Source: Robertmurraya dakarensis
GTDB taxonomy: Bacteria > Bacillota > Bacilli > Bacillales > Cytobacillaceae
Length of the DNA: 64,000 bases
Direction of reading: 5' to 3'
Assembly: GCF_900156875.1 (NCBI RefSeq)
Contig: NZ_LT707409.1
Span: forward strand, 3,218,909-3,282,908
Part shown: positions 43,620-53,418 of the stretch, piece by piece
Layout: each line of letters begins with the position of its first letter
Position numbering within the stretch: position 1 is the first letter of the stretch
Made by a program: the position numbers and the translations under genes
Notes under the pieces: model-generated
What the model was told of the DNA's origin: nothing
Databases searched by the model: none
The model's input: the letters and a program-made list of their open reading frames with translations, nothing else

Positions 43620-44912
43620 ATGAGGAAAATACCATTATTTATTTTCACCGCTCTATTGACGTTAATAGTCTCCTTCCCCAGCCTCAGAGCAGAAGCAGCT
43701 ATTACATATGAGGAATTGGAAAGGCCACAAGCTCTTGATATGGAGGAACATGAGGAATTGCCGGAAAGTAATGCACTCTCAAAGAACGGTCTACCGATGA
43801 TCGGGACAACCTTCGGGCCAGGTTTTAGAATACAACCAATTGGAGTAGATCGGACAGACCTCGGCGTCTCAGCTACTTTTGAATTTGGAAACGTTAGCGA
43901 TCAACCAATTACATTGACAAATGAAAGTGTTCAATGGATTTATTGGGATGATAACATCCAGAATATGGCCTATTCCTATATTGGGGATCCAAAGGTAGTA
44001 CAACCTAATGAAGTCATCACCTTTCATGTAACAACATCTTCAGTAGAGGCACAAAGTGTGATGATTGATATTAATGGATTCGATGGATTCTATGATTTTT
44101 CTTTATATAAAGAAGAGGATGCCTTAAAATCATTAAAGCCCGTTGACTATTTTGAGCAAATTTTCGATGAACAGTTTTTTCGCGTACCGTCAAACTTTTA
44201 TCAATATGGCACAGAGGAGCTGACCGTGCTGGCGAAGGACGTCAAAATGACAGATTTGAAATCCTTTGGTCCTCTTTCTATAAATGATCACGGTATGATC
44301 GGTTTTGTGAAGGTTCGAGTAGCTAATTTAACGAACGAGGATGTCAACATCGATCAAATAACTGTTGGTTCATGGCATACGAACAAAGATGATTTAGAAA
44401 AATTTGTCCTTAGTCAAGATGATATAGATTTATTTGGCGACGAGGTTTTCCCTGAATCTATTCCGTCCCGTTCTATTGTCGAAGGGTACTTACCTTTCTT
44501 TGTTAGGGACATGAACGAAATAAGCTTAGTATATGTTGAAACGGACAGCATTGATTTTCAACTGGATTCAATCGAATCTTTCTCACCTTACACAAAAGAC
44601 GAATTATGGAGAGAATGGGACAGAAAGGAAAGTACAGATGTAAAAAAACCATGGACGATACAATTCTCTGCACCCGTTGATCACAGCACAGTAAGTGATG
44701 AAACGATTTATGTTCAAGATTTATTTGGACACCCCGTTGACGTTAATTTAGAAATCAGTGAAGATAGCAAAAGTATCATCGTCACACCTGTAGGAGACTA
44801 CACCTGGATGGATGGCTATAATCTCTTTATCAACGAAAAGGTTAAATCAATGAATGGAGAAAACATGGAAACAGGTATCAAAATGCGTTTCGACATTGGC
44901 GAGTTTGCTTAA
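43620..44912 (+). CDS. Secreted protein of unknown function with C-terminal Ig module
   Basis: 430 residues with signal peptide (IPLFIFTALLTLIVSF, cleavage near AEAA). Residues about 60-330 are two unassigned beta-rich units; the first (VSATFEFGNVSDQPITLTNE) looks like an intracellular-proteinase-inhibitor or FixG-like Ig fold. The common Ig module closes the chain (about 335-430, VKKPWTIQFSAPVDHSTV to IKMRFDIGEFA). A canonical ACAGGAGG precedes the ATG. Monocistronic, with a strong terminator. Confidence 0.82.
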   Translation: MRKIPLFIFTALLTLIVSFPSLRAEAAITYEELERPQALDMEEHEELPESNALSKNGLPMIGTTFGPGFRIQPIGVDRTDLGVSATFEFGNVSDQPITLTNESVQWIYWDDNIQNMAYSYIGDPKVVQPNEVITFHVTTSSVEAQSVMIDINGFDGFYDFSLYKEEDALKSLKPVDYFEQIFDEQFFRVPSNFYQYGTEELTVLAKDVKMTDLKSFGPLSINDHGMIGFVKVRVANLTNEDVNIDQITVGSWHTNKDDLEKFVLSQDDIDLFGDEVFPESIPSRSIVEGYLPFFVRDMNEISLVYVETDSIDFQLDSIESFSPYTKDELWREWDRKESTDVKKPWTIQFSAPVDHSTVSDETIYVQDLFGHPVDVNLEISEDSKSIIVTPVGDYTWMDGYNLFINEKVKSMNGENMETGIKMRFDIGEFA

Positions 44913-44936
44913 ACAACTTAATTTAACATTATGAAA

Positions 44937-44985
44937 ACAGCAGAAAGTGCTACCACCATGGACACTTTCTGCTGTCTTTTCTTAT
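44937..44985 (+). terminator. Terminator
   Basis: ACAGCAGAAAGTG / CACTTTCTGCTGT hairpin followed by CTTTTCTTATT. Confidence 0.85.
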
Positions 44986-44986
44986 T

Positions 44987-45050
44987 CAGGTACCTGGTAC
45001 CGGCCGTGGACATTTTATGCTATTTGTCCTTTTGTGGTACCTGGTACCTG
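44987..45050. repeat. REP-like palindromic element
   Basis: CAGGTACCTGGTACC at the left and GGTACCTGGTACCTG at the right are inverted repeats with one mismatch; inside, TGGACA faces TGTCC. This 64-base element fills the space between a terminator and the next stop codon. It resembles the GGTGCCTGGCACC-type palindromic repeats scattered in other Firmicutes genomes. Confidence 0.65.
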
Positions 45051-45056
45051 TTTGGT

Positions 45057-47015
45057 TTACATTGGGGGTACGAGTCCGAAGTTTCGTTGGTTTTGGAGCG
45101 GATGTTGTTCAATTTCTTTCTTTAATTGAGTCCACTTATTGTGTATGGCTTTCCCTTCATACTTTAATAAATTTGCCATCTCTTCATTCCCACTTTTCAA
45201 TAGCTCATCTGACCTTTCCTGACTATATTTCAATATGGCCTCATATTTCTTTTGGTCAAAACGATCATATTGAAGCGACAGCTTAAATGCTTTAATGGCC
45301 TCAAGGTCATTGCCACGATCAGCTTCAATGACCCCCAATTGGTAATAAAGCAACGCATGATGCGGCTCAAATTTTAGTGCATTTAGAATAACATCTCTTT
45401 TTTCAGCATAGTCTATACCTGGGATTTCGCTATACTGCAATGAGTAATCCGTCTTATACTGATTCAACTGAATCGCGTCCTGAATAAGAAGAAGAGGATC
45501 TCTGCTGTGTCCTTTCAGTGCGGATAGATACGCCTTTTCCCCCTGCTGGAATCTTACGCTAAAGAATACCGTGATCAAAATGGACAAAACCAGCACCCCC
45601 TTAAACACTACACTCATAGAACCAGGGTTATGCCGGATAAACACTTTATCTCCCATTCCTTCTATAATAAATAGAGAAAGCAGCATAATCATCGTTCCAT
45701 AGGATAGAGTAAAATCAAAAAGACTATGCACTAGAATAACGATAAGAACCGGCAATACCAATAAATTATGTTTGCTGACAAAAAATAGCGCTAAGCCCAA
45801 TGCTGCAATGAGCAATAGAAACCCAATAACACCTGTCTCTAACCACTGCTGCAAATAAAAGTTGTGCATATCATGAACCAAATAAGGAGCAGATTGAACC
45901 TGATACATTTTATACTTCCAAGCCTCTCCGCCTGCCCCAAGCCAAAAATCATCTTGAATCGCCGTCCACCCATCCTTCATATAATATAAACGGTCTGTGA
46001 AAGAGGATGTATTTTGAGAAATCCGGTCTTTCAACGGCTGTGGGAATAGAAAAAAGAGATAGTCTTTTTTGACTACACTAATAAATAAAGCAATAAAACC
46101 AGATGAAAATAGAATCGGAAATGTCCATCTAGTATTAATACCAAACTGCTTCGGGAGCTTACTACATACAAACCCTACAGCAGAAGCGGATAAAACCACG
46201 AAAGGGACGAACCATTGCCCCCTGCTAAACCCTGCTTCTGTAAAAACTAAATACATCGTCAAGCTATAAAAAACCATTATGCTTGAATCAACGATGAACT
46301 GTAATTGCTTTTCCCCGTTCAAAAGCCACATCGTTACAAGCCAGCCAATTATAAATGCCAGCCATGCTCCTCTTGATTCGGTCATGATCAATAGGAATCC
46401 AAGCAGCTGCACACAACTATATATACTTACTTTTAGCCACCTCGTTAAAGAAGGATCCACGATCAGCTGAATGATATGATAAAGCAGCAACGCCCCTACT
46501 AGTGCTCCTAATGCGTTAGGATACTGAAAAAAGCCACCTAACCGCACGCCACTGCCGGTTAACCCTTCGCCAAGTATTAAAACACCATCTTGAATGTGAA
46601 CGATTCGACCTAAAACCAAGAGACTCATAAAAGCAAAAATAGAGGTAAAAAAAAGCATAGTATGAATCTTGTTAGGTATGAAATAGTTCGATACCAGATA
46701 GACGAAAGAGGCATACATGGTCCATTCAGTTATTTTTAATAGAGTGTGTTCGACGGACTCAACACCATTTATGAATGTTAAAGCATAAGAACAAGCTACC
46801 AAGAGCAGCGCCAAAAACACCAAATTGGTCTGGGGTTCTCTCCTCTTCGTCAATCCTCTATATACAATCACTAACATTGTAGTCATTGATAAAATAATGG
46901 AAAAACCTAACCAATGACTGCTCTCATAAAAACCATAAAATAAATAAGACATGACTAACATTCCACTTATAAAAAGGCTCCATATATAAGAACTTTGAGA
47001 TTTCGACATATGCAT
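45057..47015 (-). CDS. O-antigen ligase/polymerase-like membrane protein with TPR tail
   Basis: 652 residues with about 12 transmembrane helices. The Wzy_C/O-antigen-ligase region contains the periplasmic-loop motif HDMHNFYLQQWLETGVIGFL and the segment MTESRGAWLAFIIGWLVT. A soluble tail (about 560-640) has a TPR unit (LLYYQLGVIEADRGNDLEAI). Such proteins polymerise or transfer glycan chains at the outer face of the membrane. It is the only locus member without a signal peptide or extracellular repeat module, and may add glycan to the exported proteins or build a surface polymer. AAAGGT lies about 9 bases before the ATG. Confidence 0.85.
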   Translation of the reverse strand: MHMSKSQSSYIWSLFISGMLVMSYLFYGFYESSHWLGFSIILSMTTMLVIVYRGLTKRREPQTNLVFLALLLVACSYALTFINGVESVEHTLLKITEWTMYASFVYLVSNYFIPNKIHTMLFFTSIFAFMSLLVLGRIVHIQDGVLILGEGLTGSGVRLGGFFQYPNALGALVGALLLYHIIQLIVDPSLTRWLKVSIYSCVQLLGFLLIMTESRGAWLAFIIGWLVTMWLLNGEKQLQFIVDSSIMVFYSLTMYLVFTEAGFSRGQWFVPFVVLSASAVGFVCSKLPKQFGINTRWTFPILFSSGFIALFISVVKKDYLFFLFPQPLKDRISQNTSSFTDRLYYMKDGWTAIQDDFWLGAGGEAWKYKMYQVQSAPYLVHDMHNFYLQQWLETGVIGFLLLIAALGLALFFVSKHNLLVLPVLIVILVHSLFDFTLSYGTMIMLLSLFIIEGMGDKVFIRHNPGSMSVVFKGVLVLSILITVFFSVRFQQGEKAYLSALKGHSRDPLLLIQDAIQLNQYKTDYSLQYSEIPGIDYAEKRDVILNALKFEPHHALLYYQLGVIEADRGNDLEAIKAFKLSLQYDRFDQKKYEAILKYSQERSDELLKSGNEEMANLLKYEGKAIHNKWTQLKKEIEQHPLQNQRNFGLVPPM

Positions 47016-47173
47016 CCCTACTTACCTTTCAATTATTCTATTATTATATATGTTTTATCAAATAAATAGGCAAATATTCTCAAACCCAGCTCAATTCCGA
47101 CAAAATTAGACATAAACTGACATTACCAATATGGTATATTATGCTAGACTACTACATTTTAAGGAGGGACTTT

Positions 47174-48757
47174 ATGTCTAAAACGCGTGCACCATTTAGT
47201 TTCATTGTCACGGTCTTATTATTATTTTCAAGTTTTTTATCCGTTTCTGCATCAGCCCAGACATCACCAACAAACCTTTGGAAAGTTGAATATGAGGGTG
47301 AACCTTTGTTCGATCCATTATTGGACAAGGATCAGAATTTAATTGTTGGAAAGTACTCCATAATCGATGGTGTATATCATAATGATTTTATGACGATTGA
47401 CAATACCAATGGAGAGGTTTTAGATCAATGGAAATTAACTGGACGCAGCAATTCATTTTCTGATGAAGATGGAGATGTATACATACATATCTTGGATACC
47501 GAAACGTCGAAATTTTCCTTGTATACCAACTCTGGTGAAAAACTGTGGGAAAAAACTCTTAATATGGAAGAACACTACTATTATGTTGTGCCAGGCGGTA
47601 ACCAACTAACGATTATTGACCATGTAAATAGGGAGGCCATTACCTATTCCATTAACGGGGAAGAACTAAGCAGAGAAACACTCAACGATCAATGGGCCAC
47701 GGATATATATTACATCTGGGATAACTATAGTGGCAGCCTTTCTTTTATTCAAGAGTCCCCTAATGGAGAAACTCTTCTTAACAAGGAATTAGATATTAGA
47801 ATACCAGAGGGGCAAATATACGGTGGCGGGGACGTACAGGTTTCCGAGAATAACAGATTATTTGTCATCCTTTCACTGTATGACGATGTCACATTTGAGA
47901 CTACTTATAAGCTGTTAGTGCTTGATAAGCAAGGAAACCAAATCGCTATGAAGGATTTACCTTATAGTGGAGGATATGACCTAATCCATGTTAATGAAAA
48001 TATACATCTTATGTTTGAAGGGACTTACTTGGTCTTTGACGGAAATGGTTCCCTCTTAAATGAATATCAGTTATTTAACGATGACAATCATTATGTAACC
48101 TCCGTTAGACAAATCGATGATGAGCATCTATATCTTTTTTATTCAGATTTTGCTGTACTAGTTACTTTAGATGGTGAAGTTATTTGGAAAAAGGAAATCT
48201 CAAGTAATGATGATGGGTACTGGAATGTATATGATATTTTAGAAGATATTTATCTATATTCTGGCTCTGATATTACGTCCTATGATAAAGATACCGGTAA
48301 TCAGAACTGGCAGTACACGTTAAATGATGAAGGATATTTAGCTGCGCTCCTTGTTGATGAACCGAACGGAAAAGTCTACTACCAAACAAGACAGTTTGAG
48401 AGAATCCCAAATGGCGAGGAATATGATTTTAAATATTCAACCACAATCAGCGCCTTCAGTTTTTCTGATTCTCAACCATCGAATGCCGTATCAAAAGATA
48501 AGCCTTGGACGATTGAGTTTAATTCAAACATTGACAGAGAGTCAGTGAATGCCGAAACCATTTATATCGTTGACTCGAACGGTGAGAAAGTCAGCGGTCT
48601 TGAATACAAGGTAAACGAGAATAAAGTCGTCGTTCTTGCTCCTAAAGAAGGTTATACATCAAAGGAATCCTACAAACTTGTTATTACACAAGAAGTAAAA
48701 TCTGTTTCTCAGAAAGAATTAAAAGAAATAGTAAAAAAAGAATTCACCATTAAATAA
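47174..48757 (+). CDS. Secreted PQQ-like beta-propeller protein with C-terminal Ig module
   Basis: 527 residues from the ATG at 47174, which follows AAGGAGGG; an upstream ATG at 47141 lacks a ribosome binding site and would spoil the signal peptide (MSKTRAPFSFIVTVLLLFSS). Blade-like repeats ('WKVEYEGEP', 'EKLWEKTLNM', 'EVIWKKEISS', 'GNQNWQYTLN', about 35-435) suggest a PQQ/WD-type propeller. The common Ig module closes it (about 437-527, VSKDKPWTIEFNSNIDRESV to VKKEFTIK). Ligand unknown. The terminator is shared with the convergent next gene. Confidence 0.83.
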   Translation: MSKTRAPFSFIVTVLLLFSSFLSVSASAQTSPTNLWKVEYEGEPLFDPLLDKDQNLIVGKYSIIDGVYHNDFMTIDNTNGEVLDQWKLTGRSNSFSDEDGDVYIHILDTETSKFSLYTNSGEKLWEKTLNMEEHYYYVVPGGNQLTIIDHVNREAITYSINGEELSRETLNDQWATDIYYIWDNYSGSLSFIQESPNGETLLNKELDIRIPEGQIYGGGDVQVSENNRLFVILSLYDDVTFETTYKLLVLDKQGNQIAMKDLPYSGGYDLIHVNENIHLMFEGTYLVFDGNGSLLNEYQLFNDDNHYVTSVRQIDDEHLYLFYSDFAVLVTLDGEVIWKKEISSNDDGYWNVYDILEDIYLYSGSDITSYDKDTGNQNWQYTLNDEGYLAALLVDEPNGKVYYQTRQFERIPNGEEYDFKYSTTISAFSFSDSQPSNAVSKDKPWTIEFNSNIDRESVNAETIYIVDSNGEKVSGLEYKVNENKVVVLAPKEGYTSKESYKLVITQEVKSVSQKELKEIVKKEFTIK

Positions 48758-48777
48758 AAGCATCGCAAAAACTGACA

Positions 48778-48809
48778 AAAATCCCTTGTTCGTCTGGACA
48801 AGGGATTTT
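48778..48809. terminator. Bidirectional terminator
   Basis: AAATCCCTTGT / ACAAGGGATTT hairpin followed by Ts on both strands, between convergent genes. Confidence 0.85.
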
Positions 48810-48819
48810 TCATTTTCTC

Positions 48820-49884
48820 TTATTGTACAGTAAATTCCATTAGTACGGTCGTTTTGATAGGGTTGTCTGCAGTATCCTTCAAATGGCCGGTAATCATTAA
48901 TTGATAAGTACCCGCTTCGTACCCTTGTTGTGGTGCTTTCACGAAGATATGCTTCTTGTCCTCTGATACCTCTGTTTCTACCTCTATTAATTCTGTACGG
49001 TCTTTGACCACATAGATTGCTACAGATACAGAGTCACTATTGACTTCTTTGTTCAGTTCCACAGTCCACATTTTATCAGAAACGGAAGGTTCTAATTTGT
49101 GAATAACTTTCCCCCACTCCCCATCAGGATTTGGAAAGTCTATAATACTTGGAATCTCGTAATTCAAGAAAAATTGATCAGCAAGTACTTGATATCCTTC
49201 CTCATTTGGATGAATATCCTGAGGATTTGGCAAACAGGCAAGACTATTTGGATTAAAGGCAGATGAAACTTCAACAAAATGAATTCCTTCTAATTCTGCT
49301 ACAGTTTTTATACTATAATTAAAATACTCTAAAGCTTGGATCAATTGAGCTCTTGTTAGTCCTTCTTCCATATATGGGAATGGGAAGTAATAGCCATACA
49401 AATAAATTTCAGCATCAGGGTTTATTGCTTTGACACCTTTGACAGCGACTGTTAGATTCACGGAAATGGAATGTAATAGTGCCATAATGGCTTCTTGATC
49501 AATATCAGAGGTAAAATCAACTGCTTGAAGAATATCGTTAGCCCCACTAATAATGGTTACTAGTTCCGCTTCCTGGATGGATTTCTGAACACCTTCCCGC
49601 TTTAATTTTTCCAATAACCCTACACTTGTTTCACCAGAAGCAGCGTGTTCTTTCGTAAATGAAGAAAGTACACCCGCTTCAGCCAGCTCTTCGCTAATCA
49701 TATCCGTAAAGCCTTTGCCGATTGTTTTATACGGGGTCTGGCCAGTTGCCAACGAATCGCCTAGCGCTACGTAATCAATCTTACCTACCGCTGATGCCTG
49801 CGCATAAGGGGCGGGGGCAATCGTAAAAAAGAATGCAATGATAGCAGCCATTATAATGGAGTAAGCTTTTCTCATATTTCTCAT
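48820..49884 (-). CDS. Secreted SGNH/GDSL-type esterase with C-terminal Ig module
   Basis: 354 residues, signal peptide to about residue 32. SGNH hydrolase: nucleophile S44 in VALGDSLATG (block I), oxyanion asparagine N116 in SGANDIL (block III), and D223/H225 in QDIHPNEEGY (block V). Family members deacylate lipids or O-acetyl sugars. The common Ig module is the last 90 residues (VSDKMWTVELNKEVNSDSV to VLMEFTVQ). An acyltransferase-like gene lies elsewhere in the window, but no link can be shown. It follows the terminator of the 50004-51836 gene. Confidence 0.88.
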   Translation of the reverse strand: MRNMRKAYSIIMAAIIAFFFTIAPAPYAQASAVGKIDYVALGDSLATGQTPYKTIGKGFTDMISEELAEAGVLSSFTKEHAASGETSVGLLEKLKREGVQKSIQEAELVTIISGANDILQAVDFTSDIDQEAIMALLHSISVNLTVAVKGVKAINPDAEIYLYGYYFPFPYMEEGLTRAQLIQALEYFNYSIKTVAELEGIHFVEVSSAFNPNSLACLPNPQDIHPNEEGYQVLADQFFLNYEIPSIIDFPNPDGEWGKVIHKLEPSVSDKMWTVELNKEVNSDSVSVAIYVVKDRTELIEVETEVSEDKKHIFVKAPQQGYEAGTYQLMITGHLKDTADNPIKTTVLMEFTVQ

Positions 49885-49930
49885 CTCCTATCTCTTCTTG
49901 AAACATATAGAATTTTCAATCTATTAAACC

Positions 49931-49996
49931 TTTAAAACACCCCCTTGCGAAACTGCACCACTAATTGTAGCAAGATGCAATTTACAAACAAGGGGG
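49931..49996 (-). terminator. Terminator downstream of the 50004-51836 gene
   Basis: CCCCCTTG / CAAGGGGG clamps a long imperfect stem-loop, followed by TGTTTTAAA on the minus strand. The loop is unusually long (about 40 bases, with an inner TGCATC/GGTGCA pairing). Confidence 0.7.
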
Positions 49997-50003
49997 CTAA
50001 TTC

Positions 50004-51836
50004 TTAATTAGTAATATCGAATCCCATTTTAATTCCCTTAGTCAAGCCCTTTCCGCTTTCTGACTGAACATCATCACGAATGTAAAGAGTATACCTTTGT
50101 CCAGCTTCATAGCCTGAATCTGGAGCTGACACCAGCACTTTAGTTGGGTCACCTTCTAATAATGCTACACTAACCCCTTCTACCAAATAGCCGTCAGCAT
50201 CGACAACAAAAAAATTATTATTATTAACATCTGAAGACGCTAAAGAATCGTTAAATTCTACTGTCCATTGATAGTGGGCATTAACAACTCGGCTGTTTTC
50301 CCAATCCGCCCATTCCCCAGAAAGGTCAGGCAAGGTTCCTTCACCTGGGTCAGGCACCGTAGACTGACCTCCTAAAGTAAAGGTTACTTCGAATGTTCCT
50401 TCTGCGTTTGGTAGAGTAATTGAAGGATGTGTTAAATCTAATACTTGTACCTTATATTCTTGGGTACCATTTTTAAATGTTAGAACACCTGGGACCTTTT
50501 CATTGTTATAACGGAGTGATTGAAGCTTATTTCCATAGCTGTCTGTCACTTCTAAGACTCCGTCGCGGCCACCGCCTAGACGAACTCTTTCCCCACCTAT
50601 ATAGGAGGACAGATTAAATTTCAAATCTGTTTTTAACTTATCGTCAATTGTCACTATTTGGTTACCAGACACAGAATAGACATCCGTTTCAAATTCATAT
50701 GCCCACTCATTATCAACCACAACTTCGTACATAAAGAAATCATAATCGCCTATAGTGGTATAGAGATTATCGATATCTGTATCTCCCTGTACATGATAGC
50801 ATGTATTTACATATTCAAAGTTACAAAGCGCAACCTCATTAACCACTACATTGCCAGAGATTTCATTATTGAATGTGATATTGGCTACATCATTCTCTGC
50901 AAACATGACCACATCATTAGCACTTGTAAAATTCAGTTCTTCGGTAAATAAATTGTAAGCATCATTGCCTTCCTCAACAGTTACCTGCATTCCATAAATT
51001 CCTTTAGGGACATGTACACTATCTCCTGCCGAAATATCATCAAAAGTCCCCGTTGCCATAGGTTCGTTATTCCCGTCTAGAGCAGTCAATACAATAGTTT
51101 CATATTGAGAAATAGATGTCTGTGCAGGAATATCAAAATTCACTTCCGTATAATCGTCTTCATTAATTGTAATAGGGACGATGTTTCCTCTATCACTCTG
51201 ATCGATTTCGACTTTATACATCCAATTTCCTTGTTGGATATAGCCGATAAAAGGACCTTGTGCAGTCCAATCAATTCCATAAATTAATAGTGTATTTGTA
51301 TCTTCATCATAGTCTGTGTCGACATCCATAAATTCATAGTAGTCTTCATCAAGGTATTGAAGCTCGTCCAATTCAGGATATTCACCTTGATTTATTTCCG
51401 GTAAGTCAATCGTAACATCGGCATTTGGTTCAACAACCCTAATCGTCGCCGTTGTTGTATACCCTTGGTATTCAGCAATTAATGTTGCAGAACCAAGAGA
51501 TTCACCAAAAATTTCAGAATCATCTACAGTAAAGATAGATTCATTGGACGAATTAAAGTTTACATCATCAGGATCCAGAGAATCCGAGGAACCATCACTG
51601 TAGTAAACCTCCATATCTATTTCCCAAAATCCTAAGTCGCGCCCTTTTAAAACGGTATACTCTTCATTCTCGAAATCTATACGCTCGATTTCTAGATTCG
51701 TACTATTTTTTTGAAGAGTGATCGTGGTCTTGGCTCCTTCAACAGGAATAGGAAAACTAGGTGTTGCTGCCAAACTTGGTGCTGCTAATGTTAGCATTAA
51801 CACTAAAGCAAAGAATAATGATAAAAACTTCCGCAA
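50004..51836 (-). CDS. Secreted acidic repeat protein with Big_2-like domain and C-terminal Ig module
   Basis: 610 residues, signal peptide (FLSLFFALVLMLTLAAPSLA). A Big_2-like unit (about 65-145, DVNFNSSNESIFTVDDSE) is followed by beta-rich units of unknown type (about 150-480; 'DDISAGDSVHVPKGIYGMQV', 'NEISGNVVVNEVA'), then a PDPGEG linker and the common Ig module (about 510-610, YQWTVEFNDSLASSDV to IKMGFDITN). Strongly acidic. No catalytic motif seen. CTACTAGTA lies about 60 bases upstream of the start. Confidence 0.8.
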   Translation of the reverse strand: MRKFLSLFFALVLMLTLAAPSLAATPSFPIPVEGAKTTITLQKNSTNLEIERIDFENEEYTVLKGRDLGFWEIDMEVYYSDGSSDSLDPDDVNFNSSNESIFTVDDSEIFGESLGSATLIAEYQGYTTTATIRVVEPNADVTIDLPEINQGEYPELDELQYLDEDYYEFMDVDTDYDEDTNTLLIYGIDWTAQGPFIGYIQQGNWMYKVEIDQSDRGNIVPITINEDDYTEVNFDIPAQTSISQYETIVLTALDGNNEPMATGTFDDISAGDSVHVPKGIYGMQVTVEEGNDAYNLFTEELNFTSANDVVMFAENDVANITFNNEISGNVVVNEVALCNFEYVNTCYHVQGDTDIDNLYTTIGDYDFFMYEVVVDNEWAYEFETDVYSVSGNQIVTIDDKLKTDLKFNLSSYIGGERVRLGGGRDGVLEVTDSYGNKLQSLRYNNEKVPGVLTFKNGTQEYKVQVLDLTHPSITLPNAEGTFEVTFTLGGQSTVPDPGEGTLPDLSGEWADWENSRVVNAHYQWTVEFNDSLASSDVNNNNFFVVDADGYLVEGVSVALLEGDPTKVLVSAPDSGYEAGQRYTLYIRDDVQSESGKGLTKGIKMGFDITN

Positions 51837-51945
51837 ATCTAAACCCCTCCTATGTAAAAAATTCCATTTTCATCATAACATGGGGAGGAGATTTCTACTA
51901 GTAAATATTGATTCTAATTACCTATTAGATGGAATAATCTATTAA

Positions 51946-53367
51946 CTATTGGATCACAAAACCCATCCTCACTTCTGATTTGCTGATCTCCCCATTTTTC
52001 GCTTTAAGCCCTTTTTCAATTTGCAGATAGTATACTTCTCCACTTTCATAACCCTCTTGGGGCGGTAGTACTTGTATAATCCGGTTGTCCTGCTCGTTTA
52101 AGAGAACTTTATTTTCTAGTTGTTTTCCATTAGAGTCTATTATTTTAAACCCGCTATGATTAAAGGCAGCCGAACCGAGGGGTTGCGACATTTTAATATT
52201 CCATATTTTTTTCGGAGATACATTCGTTCTTTCTGGAAAATAAGTTATCTCAGGATTCATTTCCTTAGCGTGATGGAGGGCTTTTTCCACATTCACTTTT
52301 CCATGACCTATTTCAGACTTCCCTGCACTGCCAGGCAATGCTTCTGAAGATCTAATCAGAATTTCTTCTACCTCCTGTACAGATAGGTGAGGATTTGTTG
52401 AAACCAGCAATGCAATCGCCTTTGAAATGAACGGGGCAGCCATACTGGTTCCAGACTTATAGGTGTAACCACCATCATTCCAAGAACTCCATATCTCTTT
52501 TCCCGGGGCAATAAAATCTAAGTTTTCACTGTACTGAGAGAACTCTGCAACCTCCTCTTCTGCGGTGTATGCTCCAACGGCATAAACTTCAGGGTAGTTT
52601 GCCGGATATTGAAGATTAGCGACTCCATTATTACCAGAAGCGGCAACCATGATAATTCCTTTTCTATAAGCCTGTTGAACCACATCTCTAACGAGGTGAA
52701 TATCTGTTTCCATACCCAAGCTCATGTTAATAATATCCACCTCTTGTTCTATTGCATAATACATCCCCTTAAGGAAGGAATATACATCGCCTGTTCCACT
52801 TTTATCTAACATCTTTATCGGGATAATTTTGATATTCGGGTTATGATTTGCAATAATTCCAGCCACATGTGTACCATGGCCGTGTTCATCTTCAATGTCC
52901 CCATCACCTGTTGCGTCATACCCGCCTTGTATAGAATCCTTCAATAAAGGATGATCAACATCAATTCCTGTGTCGACAACTGCAACCTCAACTTTTTCTA
53001 GCATGGGGTCACGATGGGAAGGAAAGCTCATGGACTCATATCCCCAATACCTATTCGCTGTAGTTTGAGTAAGGAACAAAGTGGGATATCTTATAATGGG
53101 CGCAGGGACAACACGATTCTCTATTAGAGAAGAAACTCTTGAATCATCCTCAAGTTCATTCATTACATCTGTATCGACTTTGATTTTGTATAAGTTTTCA
53201 TTGGGGATGCTATCCCTTACATGAAGCTGATATTCCTCTTTTAACTGTGAAAAATAAGAAGTTTTAAGGATATACTCTTTTTCTTCTGCAAAAGTGACAG
53301 ACCCTTGAATGAAAAAAACAGTTATCATAAATAATAGTGCAATAAAATAATAATATTTCAGTCTCAT
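51946..53367 (-). CDS. Secreted subtilisin-family protease with C-terminal Ig module
   Basis: 473 residues. Signal peptide to about 27, an I9-like propeptide (about 28-90), then an S8 catalytic domain with D132 (VVDTGID), H164 (HGHGTHVAGI), an oxyanion asparagine in ASGNNG and S308 (SGTSMAAP). The triad is complete, so it should be active. The common Ig module ends the protein (about 380-473, VSPKKIWNIKMSQPLGSAA to VRMGFVIQ). It could process other exported proteins of the locus. The start follows AAGGGGGG; the upstream gene ends 51 bases before. Confidence 0.9.
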   Translation of the reverse strand: MRLKYYYFIALLFMITVFFIQGSVTFAEEKEYILKTSYFSQLKEEYQLHVRDSIPNENLYKIKVDTDVMNELEDDSRVSSLIENRVVPAPIIRYPTLFLTQTTANRYWGYESMSFPSHRDPMLEKVEVAVVDTGIDVDHPLLKDSIQGGYDATGDGDIEDEHGHGTHVAGIIANHNPNIKIIPIKMLDKSGTGDVYSFLKGMYYAIEQEVDIINMSLGMETDIHLVRDVVQQAYRKGIIMVAASGNNGVANLQYPANYPEVYAVGAYTAEEEVAEFSQYSENLDFIAPGKEIWSSWNDGGYTYKSGTSMAAPFISKAIALLVSTNPHLSVQEVEEILIRSSEALPGSAGKSEIGHGKVNVEKALHHAKEMNPEITYFPERTNVSPKKIWNIKMSQPLGSAAFNHSGFKIIDSNGKQLENKVLLNEQDNRIIQVLPPQEGYESGEVYYLQIEKGLKAKNGEISKSEVRMGFVIQ

Positions 53368-53418
53368 AGATATCCCCCCTTTCTTTCAAAATGAATTTTG
53401 AAATTATCTTCAATAAGG

